This document shows positions 7,855 to 17,898 of a DNA stretch of 64,000 bases, piece by piece (the first letter of the stretch is position 1; each line of letters starts with the position of its first letter). Source of the stretch: an uncultured Mollicutes bacterium (GTDB taxonomy: Bacteria; Bacillota_I; Bacilli_A; Acholeplasmatales; Anaeroplasmataceae); assembly GCA_945923475.1 (NCBI GenBank), contig CAMELE010000002.1, positions 62,001 through 126,000 on the forward strand, read 5' to 3'. The translations under genes were made by a program, and so were the position numbers. The notes under the pieces were generated by a model, which had not been told where the DNA came from, ran no database searches, and saw nothing but the letters and a program-made list of their open reading frames with translations.

Positions 7855-10463
7855 TATAGTGATTCCTTGATTTGCTTAATAATAGAGTCTAGGTTATCAG
7901 GAATTTCACCACCCGCTTGTGCAATATCAGGCTTACCTCCACCTTTACCATTACATAATGCGGCTGCCTTTTTAACGATGTCAGATGCATTAATCGTGCC
8001 ATTTGTTTTAGCTACAAATGTTATACGATTATTATTAATAGAACTAATAAATACTAAAGCTAAATTATATTTATTCTGTAAAGCAGATGCTAAATCCTTA
8101 ATTACATTTGTATCCTTACCATCTAAACTAATAAACAAATATTGATTTTTTTCAATTGCATTTTGATATGAATCAAGATCAGAAAGAGCATTTTTACTCT
8201 TTGCATTTTTAAATTCCTTATCCAAATTCTTACATGCATTTGATAAATAAGCTATATGTTCTTTAAGCTTTAATACATATCTATATCCTACTTCATTACC
8301 ATAGCTAAATTCATCCTTGAATGATAATTTAATATTTTCATTCTTAGCATCATTAATAATAGAATTTATTTTATTATTAATTGTATTAAGCTCATCTTCT
8401 AGGTTCTTAAGATTTTCCTTAAGTAAGCTAAATGCATTAGGACCTGTTGTAGCTAAGCATCTAAATACTCCTGAGCCTATTGATTCAAAGCCTACAATTT
8501 GGAATGATTTTATATCGCTTGTATTAGCTACGTGTGTACCTGCACAAAATTCACGAGAAACACCCATATCTACTACTCTTACCAAATCACCATATTTATC
8601 GTCAAATAATGCCATTGCATCTAGCTTTTTAGCTTCCTCAATTGGTAAAACCTTTGTGTCTACAATATGTGCTTCATTGATATATTGATTTACTAGGTCC
8701 TCAACCTTTATTATTTCTTCATCCTTAAATGAATTATAATTATTAAAATCAAAGCGCATATAGCTTGATGAAACCTGAGATCCTTGTTGATGAATATGAT
8801 GACCAAATAAAGCTTGAAGTGCAGCTTGGAATAGGTGAGCTGAAGAGTGATTTTTACGAGTTAAATTTCTGTTTTCTAAATCAACCTTACAAACTACTTT
8901 GTCACCAACATTAAATTTTTTATCTAAGACAATATGTAAATGCTGTCCATTAGGAAGCTTTGAAACATCTGAAACCTCAAAACCATCAATTGTTCCCTTA
9001 TCGCATAATTGACCACCACTAAATGCATAGAATGGTGTTTTATCAAGAACAATACCATTATCAAATACAGCAATAACTGTTGAATTAGATTCTAAATTAT
9101 CATAACCAATAAATTCTGATTTATCCTTAAATTGCATAAATGATTCATTCTGTGAAGCAAAGGATGCCATATCCTTTCTTGAGCTTCTTGCACGCTCTTT
9201 TTGTAAAGCCATAGCTTTTTTAAAGCCATCTTCATCAACGCTTTTTCCAAGCTCCTCTGCATATTCTTGAGTTAATTCATATGGGAATCCGTATGTATCA
9301 TATAATAAGAATGCGTCTTCACCACTAATTACATCACAATTTTTAGCAATTTCACTAAATCTCTTTTCACCTTGATTAATCGTTTCTAGGAATTTAGTTT
9401 CTTCTCTTGTCATTATTTCCTTTACAATTGATGCCTTATCCTTCAAATATGGATAGAATGGCTCCATTATATCTATTACGACATCAACTAGTTCTGACAT
9501 AAATGGACGATTAATGCCTAATCGTTTAGCATATTTTGTAGCACGTCTTAGAACACGTCTTAGGACATAGCCTCTTCCCTCATTTGACATTGTTGCACCA
9601 TCAGCCACTGCAAATGTTACTGTACGGACATGGTCAGCAATAACCTTAAATGCCATTTGGCCATCATATTTTACTCCACAAATATCTGAAATCTTATTAA
9701 TTAGAGGCATAAATAAGTCAGTATCATAGTTAGTATTAACACCTTGCATTACACAGCATAAACGCTCAAGGCCTGAACCAGTATCAATATTTTTATGAGG
9801 CAATTCCTTATATTCGCTTCTTGGAATACCTGGTTTAGAATTATATTGAGAAAATACAATATTCCAAATTTCAATGAAACGATCATTTTCGATATCATTT
9901 TCTAGTAATTCCTTACCACGAGAATCATATGATGAGCCCCTATCGTAAAAAATTTCTGTATCAGGTCCACATGGTCCTTCACCAATTTCCCAGAAGTTAT
10001 CCTTAAGAGGAATTAAATGATCACTAGCAATACCACATTTTATCCATAAATCTCTAGTTGCACAATCATCTGGATAATATGTGATATATAAATTATTCTT
10101 ATCCATTCCAAACCATTTTTCACTTGTTAATAGCTCGTATGCCCATGGTAGAACCTCATCTCTAAAATAATCACCTATTGAGAAATTACCCAACATCTCA
10201 AAGAATGTATGATGTCTTGCAGTTTTACCGACGTTTTCAATATCATTTGTACGAATACATTTTTGAGCATTTGTGATTCTTGGATTAGATGGAATTACTG
10301 AACCATCAAAGTATTTCTTAAGCGGACTAACCCCAGCATTTGTCCATAATAATGTTGGATCATTTTGAGGAATCAATGATGCAGATGGCTCTACTTGATG
10401 TCCCTTAGACTTAAAAAAGTCTAACCACATTTGTCTAATTTCATAGCTTTTCATTTTTTTCAT
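7854..10463 (-). CDS. alaS: Alanyl-tRNA synthetase
   Basis: Charges tRNA-Ala and hydrolyses Ser- and Gly-tRNA-Ala. From the chosen start the order is: class II catalytic core with HTFFEMLGNFSIGDYF, tRNA-recognition helices, editing domain with zinc ligands in NHSSAHLFQAAL and CAGTHV, and the C-terminal DHHA1 domain ending GGGKPDIAQAGG. About 869 residues, normal. ATG 10463 was chosen because AAAGGAGA precedes it by 8 bases; the open frame runs on upstream into the T-box and is not coding there. Expression is controlled by the T-box leader just upstream. Confidence 0.98.
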   Translation of the reverse strand: MKKMKSYEIRQMWLDFFKSKGHQVEPSASLIPQNDPTLLWTNAGVSPLKKYFDGSVIPSNPRITNAQKCIRTNDIENVGKTARHHTFFEMLGNFSIGDYFRDEVLPWAYELLTSEKWFGMDKNNLYITYYPDDCATRDLWIKCGIASDHLIPLKDNFWEIGEGPCGPDTEIFYDRGSSYDSRGKELLENDIENDRFIEIWNIVFSQYNSKPGIPRSEYKELPHKNIDTGSGLERLCCVMQGVNTNYDTDLFMPLINKISDICGVKYDGQMAFKVIADHVRTVTFAVADGATMSNEGRGYVLRRVLRRATKYAKRLGINRPFMSELVDVVIDIMEPFYPYLKDKASIVKEIMTREETKFLETINQGEKRFSEIAKNCDVISGEDAFLLYDTYGFPYELTQEYAEELGKSVDEDGFKKAMALQKERARSSRKDMASFASQNESFMQFKDKSEFIGYDNLESNSTVIAVFDNGIVLDKTPFYAFSGGQLCDKGTIDGFEVSDVSKLPNGQHLHIVLDKKFNVGDKVVCKVDLENRNLTRKNHSSAHLFQAALQALFGHHIHQQGSQVSSSYMRFDFNNYNSFKDEEIIKVEDLVNQYINEAHIVDTKVLPIEEAKKLDAMALFDDKYGDLVRVVDMGVSREFCAGTHVANTSDIKSFQIVGFESIGSGVFRCLATTGPNAFSLLKENLKNLEDELNTINNKINSIINDAKNENIKLSFKDEFSYGNEVGYRYVLKLKEHIAYLSNACKNLDKEFKNAKSKNALSDLDSYQNAIEKNQYLFISLDGKDTNVIKDLASALQNKYNLALVFISSINNNRITFVAKTNGTINASDIVKKAAALCNGKGGGKPDIAQAGGEIPDNLDSIIKQIKESL

Positions 10464-10483
10464 AGTAAAAATCTCCTTTAAAT

Positions 10484-10672
10484 AAAAAAACGTCCTTAAA
10501 TCTAAGGACGAATTATCGCGGTACCACCTTAGTTCAGATATAAAATCTGCCCTCAAAATCCTTAACGCGGATTATACGATTAGCTCCATAGTAGCTTCAA
10601 GCATACTTCCCGGCTTCCACCATCCCGAGTCTCTAGTTTTTGTAGCTTTACTTATCTATTTCAACGCTATTT
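10484..10672 (-). promoter_or_regulatory. T-box riboswitch, alanine specifier GCU, upstream of alaS
   Basis: The conserved T-box core AAGGTGGTACCGCG is at 10517-10530 (minus strand). It is followed by the terminator hairpin CGTCCTTA/TAAGGACG and a T run. Stem I can be folded with AUAG/CUAU below and AAGC/GCUU above an internal loop. The loop has AGUA on its 5' side and GAAGCUA on its 3' side, placing the specifier GCU (Ala) at 10593-10595. Uncharged tRNA-Ala should stabilise the antiterminator. Confidence 0.95.
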
Positions 10673-10678
10673 GCTAAT

Positions 10679-10706
10679 ATTATAACAAATATAATATTTT
10701 TTTCAA
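10679..10706 (-). promoter_or_regulatory. Sigma-A promoter of the alaS T-box transcript
   Basis: Minus strand TTGAAA (10701-10706), 16-base spacer, TATAAT (10679-10684). Transcription would start near 10672, immediately before T-box stem I. Confidence 0.75.
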
Positions 10707-10722
10707 TATTGTTAACAAAAAA

Positions 10723-12408
10723 TTAAATTAATTTATTAATTATTGCAAGAACTTGATTTTTTAAATCCTCAAGAGACTGATAAACATTTTCCTTTGAATC
10801 ACCAGATACACCGTAATATACTTTAAGCTTTGGTTCTGTACCACTAGGTCTTAAAACAAACCAAGTGTTATTAGTTAAATGATACTTAATTACATTAGAT
10901 GTCTCAAGTGGATTTTTAGTTACCTTTTTAGTCTTTAAATCTAAAATTGTACCAAGCTTCATATCCTCTTTAACTAAAATATCATATCCAGTTAAAGAAA
11001 TATCATTATTTCTAAAGTAATCCATTATAAGAGCAATCTTCTTCTTACCCTCTATACCCTTTAATCCAATATTAGAAATATCTTCAATTGTATATCCATA
11101 TTCTTTATAAATATCTTCAAGAACATCAACTAGATCCTTACCTTGCTCATAATAATAAGCTGCGGCCTCACATAGCATAATACATGCTTGAAGTGAATCC
11201 TTATCTCTAACACTATCCTTAATTAGGCAGCCATATGATTCCTCAAAGCCAAATAAATAATGACCTTTACCTTCAATCTCCTTAGCTTTTGCGCCTATAT
11301 ACTTAAAGCCAGTAAGTGTAGTTTCTACGTTTATTCCATGCTTATTTGCAATAAGGCTTGGTAGCATTGATGATACAACAGTAGTAAATAAATAATTATC
11401 CTTTAAGGATTGTCCTTTGCTTACCATATCATTAACAATATAATTAAATAAAACTGTAGCACTTTGGTTTCCTGTAAGTAGTACATACTCGCCATTATGT
11501 AATACTGCAACGCCTAATCTATCTGCATCAGGATCAGTCGCAAGACATAAAGAAGCGCCTATTCTTTTAGCATATTCTATTGATTCATCATACGCTTCTT
11601 TGTTTTCAGGATTTGATGTTTTAACCCCGCTAAAGTTTGGATCCTTTGTCATTTGCTCCATAACTGGATAAACATCATAGCCTAAATTCTTAAGCACATT
11701 AGGAAAGAAAACCTGTCCAGTTCCATGAAGTGGAGTATATGTAATCTTAAAATCCTTTTTACAATTTGGATTTCTAACTATAGTAGTAACATCCTTAACA
11801 TAAGCTTCATCTATTTCTTTGCCTAAAATAGTAATATTATCAAATGAATCAGCCTCAACAACTGAGAAAATATCCGTAATAGCTTCAATCTCCTTAATTA
11901 CAAGATTTGCAGCAGCTGGAAGTAATTGGCATCCATCTTCATCATAAATTTTATATCCATTATATTCTTTAGGATTATGTGATGCAGTAATCATAATTCC
12001 AGCGATGGCGTTTAAATATCTAACTGAATATGATAATTCAGGAGTAGGTCTTAAATCCTCAAAAAGATATACCTTAAAACCTAAATTAGCAAGCACTTTA
12101 GCGCTACTAACTGCAAAATCCCTTGACATATGACGATTATCATGAGAAATGCATACTCCTCTTTTTAATGCATTAGGTTGGTTAAGAAGATATCTTGCAA
12201 AGCCTAGTGTAGCACGTCTTACTGTGTAAATATTCATTCTATTTGTACCTACACCTAGTACGCCTCTAAGTCCTCCTGTCCCAAACTCTAAATCAGTATA
12301 AAAGGCATCCTCTAATTCCTTTTCATTCATTGAATCTAGTTCTTTTTTTAAATCAGGTAATAAATCCTTATAATTTTTCCAAATATTTAAATTATCCAAA
12401 TAACTCAT
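10723..12408 (-). CDS. pgcA: Phosphoglucomutase/phosphomannomutase, alpha-D-phosphohexomutase family
   Basis: Interconverts glucose-1-phosphate and glucose-6-phosphate through a phosphoserine. The phosphoserine loop TASHNPKEYNGYK is near residue 143, the metal-binding loop DPDADRLG in the middle, the sugar-binding FGFEESYG in domain 3, and the phosphate-binding RPSGTEPKLKVYYG at the C terminus. Length 561 matches Bacilli PgcA (about 580). Preceded by AAAGGAAC. It supplies UDP-glucose or envelope-polymer precursors; the exact sugar preference is not visible. Confidence 0.95.
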   Translation of the reverse strand: MSYLDNLNIWKNYKDLLPDLKKELDSMNEKELEDAFYTDLEFGTGGLRGVLGVGTNRMNIYTVRRATLGFARYLLNQPNALKRGVCISHDNRHMSRDFAVSSAKVLANLGFKVYLFEDLRPTPELSYSVRYLNAIAGIMITASHNPKEYNGYKIYDEDGCQLLPAAANLVIKEIEAITDIFSVVEADSFDNITILGKEIDEAYVKDVTTIVRNPNCKKDFKITYTPLHGTGQVFFPNVLKNLGYDVYPVMEQMTKDPNFSGVKTSNPENKEAYDESIEYAKRIGASLCLATDPDADRLGVAVLHNGEYVLLTGNQSATVLFNYIVNDMVSKGQSLKDNYLFTTVVSSMLPSLIANKHGINVETTLTGFKYIGAKAKEIEGKGHYLFGFEESYGCLIKDSVRDKDSLQACIMLCEAAAYYYEQGKDLVDVLEDIYKEYGYTIEDISNIGLKGIEGKKKIALIMDYFRNNDISLTGYDILVKEDMKLGTILDLKTKKVTKNPLETSNVIKYHLTNNTWFVLRPSGTEPKLKVYYGVSGDSKENVYQSLEDLKNQVLAIINKLI

Positions 12409-12454
12409 ATAAATGTTCCTTTCATAAGCATAACTATTTTACCATAATAAGACA

Positions 12455-12502
12455 AGAAAAAACATCTTAATTTTCATTATTTAATAATAAAATGTAAGAT
12501 GT
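12455..12502 (-). terminator. Rho-independent terminator after the LysM gene
   Basis: Minus strand CATCTTA (12495-12501) pairs with TAAGATG (12463-12469), with an AT-rich inner extension, then TTTTTTC. It separates the LysM gene from pgcA. Confidence 0.75.
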
Positions 12503-12524
12503 CTAGATTATATTAATACTATAT

Positions 12525-12929
12525 TTACTTTTTATTCGTATCATCATTATTCTTTTTTATATAATGAGGATAGATTGCATTATTAAAGCCTCTTTTTTTT
12601 ATTTGAGGTTTAACAAAATTAAGTCCTCGAAAGCCAAATCTATTATGGCCTTGATTATCATTCGGCATATTATTTTGTTTCAAATCATCCTTTTTTTCTT
12701 CACTCATAGTAAAGTTTGGTTCATAGTATTGGCTTACTAAAGGTTCAGATTGATTAAGTATTTCTACTGTTTCACTATTAATACTAGGTATCCTTAATTT
12801 TGTTGAAGGCTTTAAATCATTAAAATTAGTAATATGCATATTACATACTTTAACATCATCTAGGCTAACATTATAATTTCTTAATATGTCGTTAATCCTT
12901 TCGTTTTCTCTTACAATATGAATAATAAT
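12525..12929 (-). CDS. LysM-domain protein with apparent ATT start
   Basis: Predicted 134-residue protein with one N-terminal LysM domain (about residues 3-47), a glycan-binding fold. From ATT 12929 the frame reads HIVRENERINDILRNYNVS, then LDDVKVCN and NDLKPSTKLRIPS, a clear LysM. The only conventional start is ATG 12839, which would remove the first two thirds of the domain. Between the upstream in-frame stop and that ATG there is no ATG, GTG or TTG. GGTGAT ends three bases before the ATT. The remainder is hydrophilic and Asn/Lys-rich, without a signal peptide. A spore-coat or cortex role (as in SafA-type LysM proteins) is possible but unproven. Confidence 0.75.
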   Translation of the reverse strand: MIIHIVRENERINDILRNYNVSLDDVKVCNMHITNFNDLKPSTKLRIPSINSETVEILNQSEPLVSQYYEPNFTMSEEKKDDLKQNNMPNDNQGHNRFGFRGLNFVKPQIKKRGFNNAIYPHYIKKNNDDTNKK

Positions 12930-12955
12930 AGTATCACCATATTATATATATGATT

Positions 12956-13537
12956 TTAATTATTACTTAATACTATAAAACCGTTTATTAATTCCATTTT
13001 TAAATTAAGTCTTTTACAAGCTTTAGCAAAGGTTTCTTTCTTAAAAAATGATATGTGGGTAATATCTCTTGTATACCACCAATTTCTAAAATCAGTTTTT
13101 TCATCATAAAGCATAGTATGAATCATTATTTTACCATCTTCCTTAAGCAAATTAGTTAACTCATTTAAAACATCATATGGATTTTCCAAATGTTCGATGA
13201 CTTCAATAATTAAAATTAGATCATATTTATTGAGCTTATAATCTTCATTTGGATAAAAAAATAAATCATAATTTACAAATTTTGAATTTAAATAAATTTT
13301 ACTTAAGCATGGCTGCTGGCCACATCCAAAATCTAAGACAAGTTTATTATTAAAATCAATTTCCCTCGTTAAATTTTTCATATATGAAATATAATTTTCA
13401 TCGTATTTATGAGCCAAATATCTTTTATATTGGGTTTCTTTTGATTCTATCTTTCTTTTTAATGCATATGAGCAGTATGGACAAATATAATAGTCCGTTT
13501 CTTCCTTCATTAACTCATTACATATATTACACTTCAT
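12956..13537 (-). CDS. Zinc-ribbon plus class I SAM-dependent methyltransferase
   Basis: N-terminal zinc ribbon with CNIC (residues 3-6) and CPYC about 20 residues later, followed by a class I methyltransferase domain. The SAM site is LVLDFGCGQQPCLSK and the post-motif LILIIEVIEHLENPYDVL resembles UbiG/Methyltransf_11 proteins. Small-molecule, protein or glycan substrates are all possible; I cannot tell. ATG 13537 follows AGGTGA at 5 bases; the longer frame from 13561 has no ribosome site. It is divergent from the coiled-coil gene, with about 80 bases between them containing TATAAT-like sequence on both strands. Confidence 0.8.
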   Translation of the reverse strand: MKCNICNELMKEETDYYICPYCSYALKRKIESKETQYKRYLAHKYDENYISYMKNLTREIDFNNKLVLDFGCGQQPCLSKIYLNSKFVNYDLFFYPNEDYKLNKYDLILIIEVIEHLENPYDVLNELTNLLKEDGKIMIHTMLYDEKTDFRNWWYTRDITHISFFKKETFAKACKRLNLKMELINGFIVLSNN

Positions 13538-13618
13538 TCTTTCACCTAATCTCTTTGACATTAATATGAGTTAATTATATAATATAATTAAATTAGAAAC
13601 AATAAGGAGGAGAATAAT

Positions 13619-16600
13619 ATGAGCTTTAAAGATGCTATAAATAGCTTTCATCTTGAATATAGCAAATTACATTCAAAGCCAGAATATTCTTCTCTTGCGT
13701 ATGACCTACCTAGTCTTGAATTAATCTATCAAAATTCTTTGAAATCTATTGCTGAATTTGAGAATATTTATCTTGAAGCTAGTAATGATACAATAGATAT
13801 TATTAAAAATTATGATAATTCTATTTTAAAAAATAACGATAAATTTCAACATGATAAAGAAAATTATGAAGCTATATTTCGTTTTAATACAGATAATATT
13901 TCTTCTGATTTAAAAAATAAATTAAACGAAATTAACCAACAAAATATTTCTATTGAGGATAAGGAATATTTAAACACAATAAAGCATCGTGATATTGTTA
14001 ACAATATAGATATAAATAAGAATTTAACAAACCTAGGCTTTCAGGGTTATGAACCAGATATTCATCGGCATTATAATCAAATGATGATTCAGTTTAATAA
14101 AAATCGAGAAACTGATAATAATCAAAGCCATGCAAAAACCTCTAAGGATATATATATATTATCCGAAACTACAAACAAAAAAATAGATGAAATAACCGAA
14201 CAAATAAATAATACCAAAAAGTCAATCAGTGTTATCAATGATGAAATTGCCCTAAGAAAAAACCGAAACATCAATTTGGTATTAGATGAGGACATCAAGT
14301 TTAATGAGCTTATCGATAATACAACAAAAAAATATAATAGTGAAAAAAATCTTAATAATATTCAATCAAATATTGAGATAGATTCATTAAATGAGAACTT
14401 AAATCAAATAACTGAAAAATATAATTCATTAAGGCAAAAAATTTCAAACGATTTACAGAAAAAATTTGAAATCTTAGATAATCAAATCGATACTGAAACA
14501 TTAGAATATAATAAATTACTTGAAGATTTCTATTCTTCTTATTCTCTTAAAAGATATCAATTAGAAAAGCAATACAATGATACTATTTATTTAAATAATG
14601 AATTAGTGTCTAATAATACATTTTCTAAAAAAATGAATAAATATCAAGAAAGAAACGCTAAAAAAGTTTTCTTCCAATATGATAAGCTTATGAAGAAAAA
14701 GGAAAATGAAATCGTAAAATCCTACCAAAGGAATACTAATATATTAAAAAACAACAAATATGTATTAGACAATGATCGTAAATATAAGTTAGCTCTTTTA
14801 GAAATTGATGAGAAAATCGAACGTCATCAGGTTTTAAACAGTATTCAATATGCTAAGTTAGAACAAAAAGAATATGAAAAAATTATCGAAAATAACCTTT
14901 CTATTGAAGCAAATAAAAATCGTATTTCATCGGAAAATTTAAAGTTAAGCTTTAATATTGATTTTAAAAAATTTGAATTAAATATTAAATCCGGTTTATT
15001 TCAATTAGAACGAAAGCTTGCAAATCTAAATAGCCATAAGGAATATCTAATTAGCTTTCTTGATCATACGATTGAGGCTAAGCAAAAAATTGATAATAAT
15101 AAAAAAAGATTAAATGACCTCTTAGCAATTTTAAACATTGAAAAATATAAAAACTTAGTTAAATATAATCAAGGATTAATTACATCAGAGCTTGAAAAAA
15201 CAAATTTACTCCATGATTTCGATGTAGCTAATTACCAAAATGTATATGACAAGGAAAAGGCACTATTAGCCCTTAATAAAGAGCTTAACAGCTTCTCCTC
15301 TGACTATTACAAAAAGGATGCAGAGTTATCAAAAAACCATGAACTGCTTGAATTTAAGTATAATACATTATTATTAAATGAGAATTTATATTTTTCTATT
15401 GAAGAATCAAAGCTTAAGCTTAAAGTAAAAAAGCTTAAAGTTGATTATAAGGTTTTTAATGGCCTATTAGCTTGTTTAGAAAATGTTTTAAGAGGGTATA
15501 CAATTTATTTAACAAATCTTTTAAAAAATATTGTAAACTTTCCTCTAAAAAATGAAATAAAACAAGAATATATCAAAAAAATAATATTAATATTTAATAA
15601 TTTGTTTGATGATTACAGTAATCAAGCTAATATATTAATACAAAAGCTTATAAATGATAGAATTAGCTTTAATATTGGAAATTCATATAATGATGAAATT
15701 ACCGAAGTTAATAATGAACACAAGGAAAACGAAAATAAAATCAATGATAATTTACAATCGTTAAATGAAACTATTTCTAGATATAAAGCAACTATTTATG
15801 CCTACTACAAGGACATAAACCTTTTAAAAACTAAGCTTGAAGCAGTTAAAAATACTATTAGTAATCAAAACATTCGAATTATAAAAAAAGAAATTAAAGA
15901 TAAGACTTTAAAAATTAATAATATTACATCAAAAATTAAGGCTTTAGAGGATCAAATCAGTAATATTCCGCAAAAAAAGCAAATAAACGAAGCTATAACA
16001 GCTAAATCATTAGCAAAAATAAATGAATACAAGCAAGCAGACCTAGCTCCATTTAATCAAATAATTACTAAATATGAAAATATTTTTAATTTAATTGAAC
16101 AAAAAATTGAATATTTGGTTGATTTTAGTAACGGTTTAAATTTTAATCAAAAAAATATAATTAATATTTTAAATAAAGCTTGTACAAGTATAAATAAAGC
16201 CTTTATGAATATCTCAAAAGCGTTAAAAAATATTATTTCAAATTCCTACAATATCGAATTAAATATAATTGAAGACTTATATAAAAACGCTTCTTTAAGT
16301 CATAATAGTAAGCTAAACGTTATCAATAAAAATTATGAAAAATCTCAAAAGTTACTTGAACGTAAAATTAAAACAAATAATATGCTTAATTTTGAAAAGC
16401 AAATTGAAAATAAAAATCAAATCGCTTTAATAGAAAAAAAATATATTCAAAATTCTTATAGCAATATTGATAAAAAGAAATCAAAGGAAATTGAATTGAT
16501 TGAAAAAAATAATAAGCACAAAGAAGATTTTATGAAAGTATTTAATGCTTGTGATGAAAATAGCTCTAGTATTAGAGAGTCTATTATTAAAGAAATCAAA

Positions 16601-16957
16601 GCTATTAACCATAATTATGATCTATCTATTGTTGAACTTGATAATATTAAAAATAATAATCTTAAGCTTCATGATAAGGCTTTAAAGCAAAATAATTTCA
16701 ACCGTAAAAAGCATATGGCTATTTTACCAAAATATGAAAAAATTGAAAGAAAAAAAATTACTGATGAATATAAGCTTAAAAATATTCAGTTAGATAGTGA
16801 AAATAAAATCATTTATGAAAACTTAAAGAATGAAAAGAAAAAGTTTTATGATGAAAACGAAAACTATAAAAAAATTCAACAGAAAGAAAAAATCAAACTT
16901 TCGAAACAATATAGTATTTCTAATAAACTACTAAGAAGAAAATCAAGCTATAATTAA
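13619..16957 (+). CDS. Giant (1112-residue) coiled-coil protein of unknown function
   Basis: Not recognised. The protein is almost wholly charged, Asn/Lys/Glu/Ile-rich heptad-like helix. There is no signal peptide, membrane segment, Walker A or Walker B, so it is not an SMC or Rad50 ATPase. Two less polar stretches may be globular breaks or hinges: about residues 615-680 (KVFNGLLACLENVLRGYTIY onward) and 815-875 (FNQIITKYENIFNLIEQKIE onward). The C terminus is strongly basic (RRKSSYN). A strong AAGGAGGAG site precedes the ATG by 7 bases. It is a monocistronic plus-strand gene between convergent rluD and a divergent methyltransferase. A scaffold, cytoskeletal or chromosome-organising role is only a guess. 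Confidence 0.85.
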   Translation: MSFKDAINSFHLEYSKLHSKPEYSSLAYDLPSLELIYQNSLKSIAEFENIYLEASNDTIDIIKNYDNSILKNNDKFQHDKENYEAIFRFNTDNISSDLKNKLNEINQQNISIEDKEYLNTIKHRDIVNNIDINKNLTNLGFQGYEPDIHRHYNQMMIQFNKNRETDNNQSHAKTSKDIYILSETTNKKIDEITEQINNTKKSISVINDEIALRKNRNINLVLDEDIKFNELIDNTTKKYNSEKNLNNIQSNIEIDSLNENLNQITEKYNSLRQKISNDLQKKFEILDNQIDTETLEYNKLLEDFYSSYSLKRYQLEKQYNDTIYLNNELVSNNTFSKKMNKYQERNAKKVFFQYDKLMKKKENEIVKSYQRNTNILKNNKYVLDNDRKYKLALLEIDEKIERHQVLNSIQYAKLEQKEYEKIIENNLSIEANKNRISSENLKLSFNIDFKKFELNIKSGLFQLERKLANLNSHKEYLISFLDHTIEAKQKIDNNKKRLNDLLAILNIEKYKNLVKYNQGLITSELEKTNLLHDFDVANYQNVYDKEKALLALNKELNSFSSDYYKKDAELSKNHELLEFKYNTLLLNENLYFSIEESKLKLKVKKLKVDYKVFNGLLACLENVLRGYTIYLTNLLKNIVNFPLKNEIKQEYIKKIILIFNNLFDDYSNQANILIQKLINDRISFNIGNSYNDEITEVNNEHKENENKINDNLQSLNETISRYKATIYAYYKDINLLKTKLEAVKNTISNQNIRIIKKEIKDKTLKINNITSKIKALEDQISNIPQKKQINEAITAKSLAKINEYKQADLAPFNQIITKYENIFNLIEQKIEYLVDFSNGLNFNQKNIINILNKACTSINKAFMNISKALKNIISNSYNIELNIIEDLYKNASLSHNSKLNVINKNYEKSQKLLERKIKTNNMLNFEKQIENKNQIALIEKKYIQNSYSNIDKKKSKEIELIEKNNKHKEDFMKVFNACDENSSSIRESIIKEIKAINHNYDLSIVELDNIKNNNLKLHDKALKQNNFNRKKHMAILPKYEKIERKKITDEYKLKNIQLDSENKIIYENLKNEKKKFYDENENYKKIQQKEKIKLSKQYSISNKLLRRKSSYN

Positions 16958-17003
16958 AAAGTATGTCAAATATATTGGGTAACCAACAATTTGACATACT
17001 TTT
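16957..17003. terminator. Bidirectional terminator between the coiled-coil gene and rluD
   Basis: GTATGTCAAAT (16961-16971) pairs with ATTTGACATAC (16989-16999), flanked by AAAA on one side and TTTT on the other, so it can act in both directions between the convergent genes. It overlaps the rluD stop. Confidence 0.9.
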
Positions 17004-17898
17004 ATTTTGAATCATCTCTTAGTTCTTCTATCTTATCTATGAAGTATGAAGGTAAATCATGAGAAAATTCCATATATTCTTGAGTAAATGGATGAATAAA
17101 GCCAATTGTTTTTGCATGTAAAAATTGACCAGTGGTCCCTATAACTTTTCGAGGTCCATAAACAATATCGCCAACTAAAGGATGTCCAATATATTTCATA
17201 TGAACTCTAATTTGATGTGTTCTACCAGTTTCTAGTCGACATTCTACCAAGGTAAAACCTTTAAATCTTTCGAGAACTCTGAAATTAGTTACAGCCTCTT
17301 TCCCTCCTGCGACAACTGCCATTTTTTTACGATCAACTGGATCTCTACCAATTGGAGCTTCTATTCTACCCTTATTTTCTGTAATTTCACCATATACAAG
17401 TGCTACATATACTCGATTGCACGAATGCTCATGAAGCTGTTTTTGTAATGATTTTAGTGCAAGATCATTTTTTGCAATCATTAATAAGCCAGATGTATCC
17501 TTATCTATACGATGAACTATGCCTGGTCTTTTTACATCATTAATAGTATCCTTTAAATCCATTTCATATAAAAGACCATTTACTAAGGTATTACTATCAT
17601 TACCATTAGCAGGATGAACTACCATTCCTTCAGGCTTGTATACTACTGCTACATAATCATCTTCATATACAATCTCGATATTAAGATTTAAAGCCTCTAA
17701 ATTTAAATCCTTAGCTTCTCTTTTTTGAATTTCAAGCTCATCATTTTCCTTTAAAAGATATTTGTTTTTTTCAGTTTTTCCATTAACCTTTACATATCCC
17801 TCATCAATCATCGCTTGAATTGTGCTTCGAGATATTCCAGATATTTCACTAGCAACCTTATCTAAACGTAGTCCTGCTTGTTCTTTAGTTATTTTCAT
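17002..17898 (-). CDS. rluD: 23S rRNA pseudouridine synthase, RluD/RluA family
   Basis: Isomerises uridines in large-subunit rRNA. An N-terminal S4 RNA-binding domain (KITKEQAGLRLDKVASEISG to VKVNGKTEKNKY, residues 1-60) is followed by the catalytic domain. HRIDKDTSGLLMIAKN holds the catalytic aspartate, and RTHQIRVHMKYIGHPLVGD completes the family signature. About 298 residues, typical of Bacillus YlyB. The ATG at 17898 is best spaced from GTGGT; the frame opens 12 bases earlier with GTG. It overlaps the end of lspA, a pairing conserved in Firmicutes. Confidence 0.95.
   Translation of the reverse strand: MKITKEQAGLRLDKVASEISGISRSTIQAMIDEGYVKVNGKTEKNKYLLKENDELEIQKREAKDLNLEALNLNIEIVYEDDYVAVVYKPEGMVVHPANGNDSNTLVNGLLYEMDLKDTINDVKRPGIVHRIDKDTSGLLMIAKNDLALKSLQKQLHEHSCNRVYVALVYGEITENKGRIEAPIGRDPVDRKKMAVVAGGKEAVTNFRVLERFKGFTLVECRLETGRTHQIRVHMKYIGHPLVGDIVYGPRKVIGTTGQFLHAKTIGFIHPFTQEYMEFSHDLPSYFIDKIEELRDDSK

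Noticed and set aside
13619-16957. SMC/Rad50-like ATPase
   Set aside because: Neither terminus has a Walker A, signature or Walker B motif.
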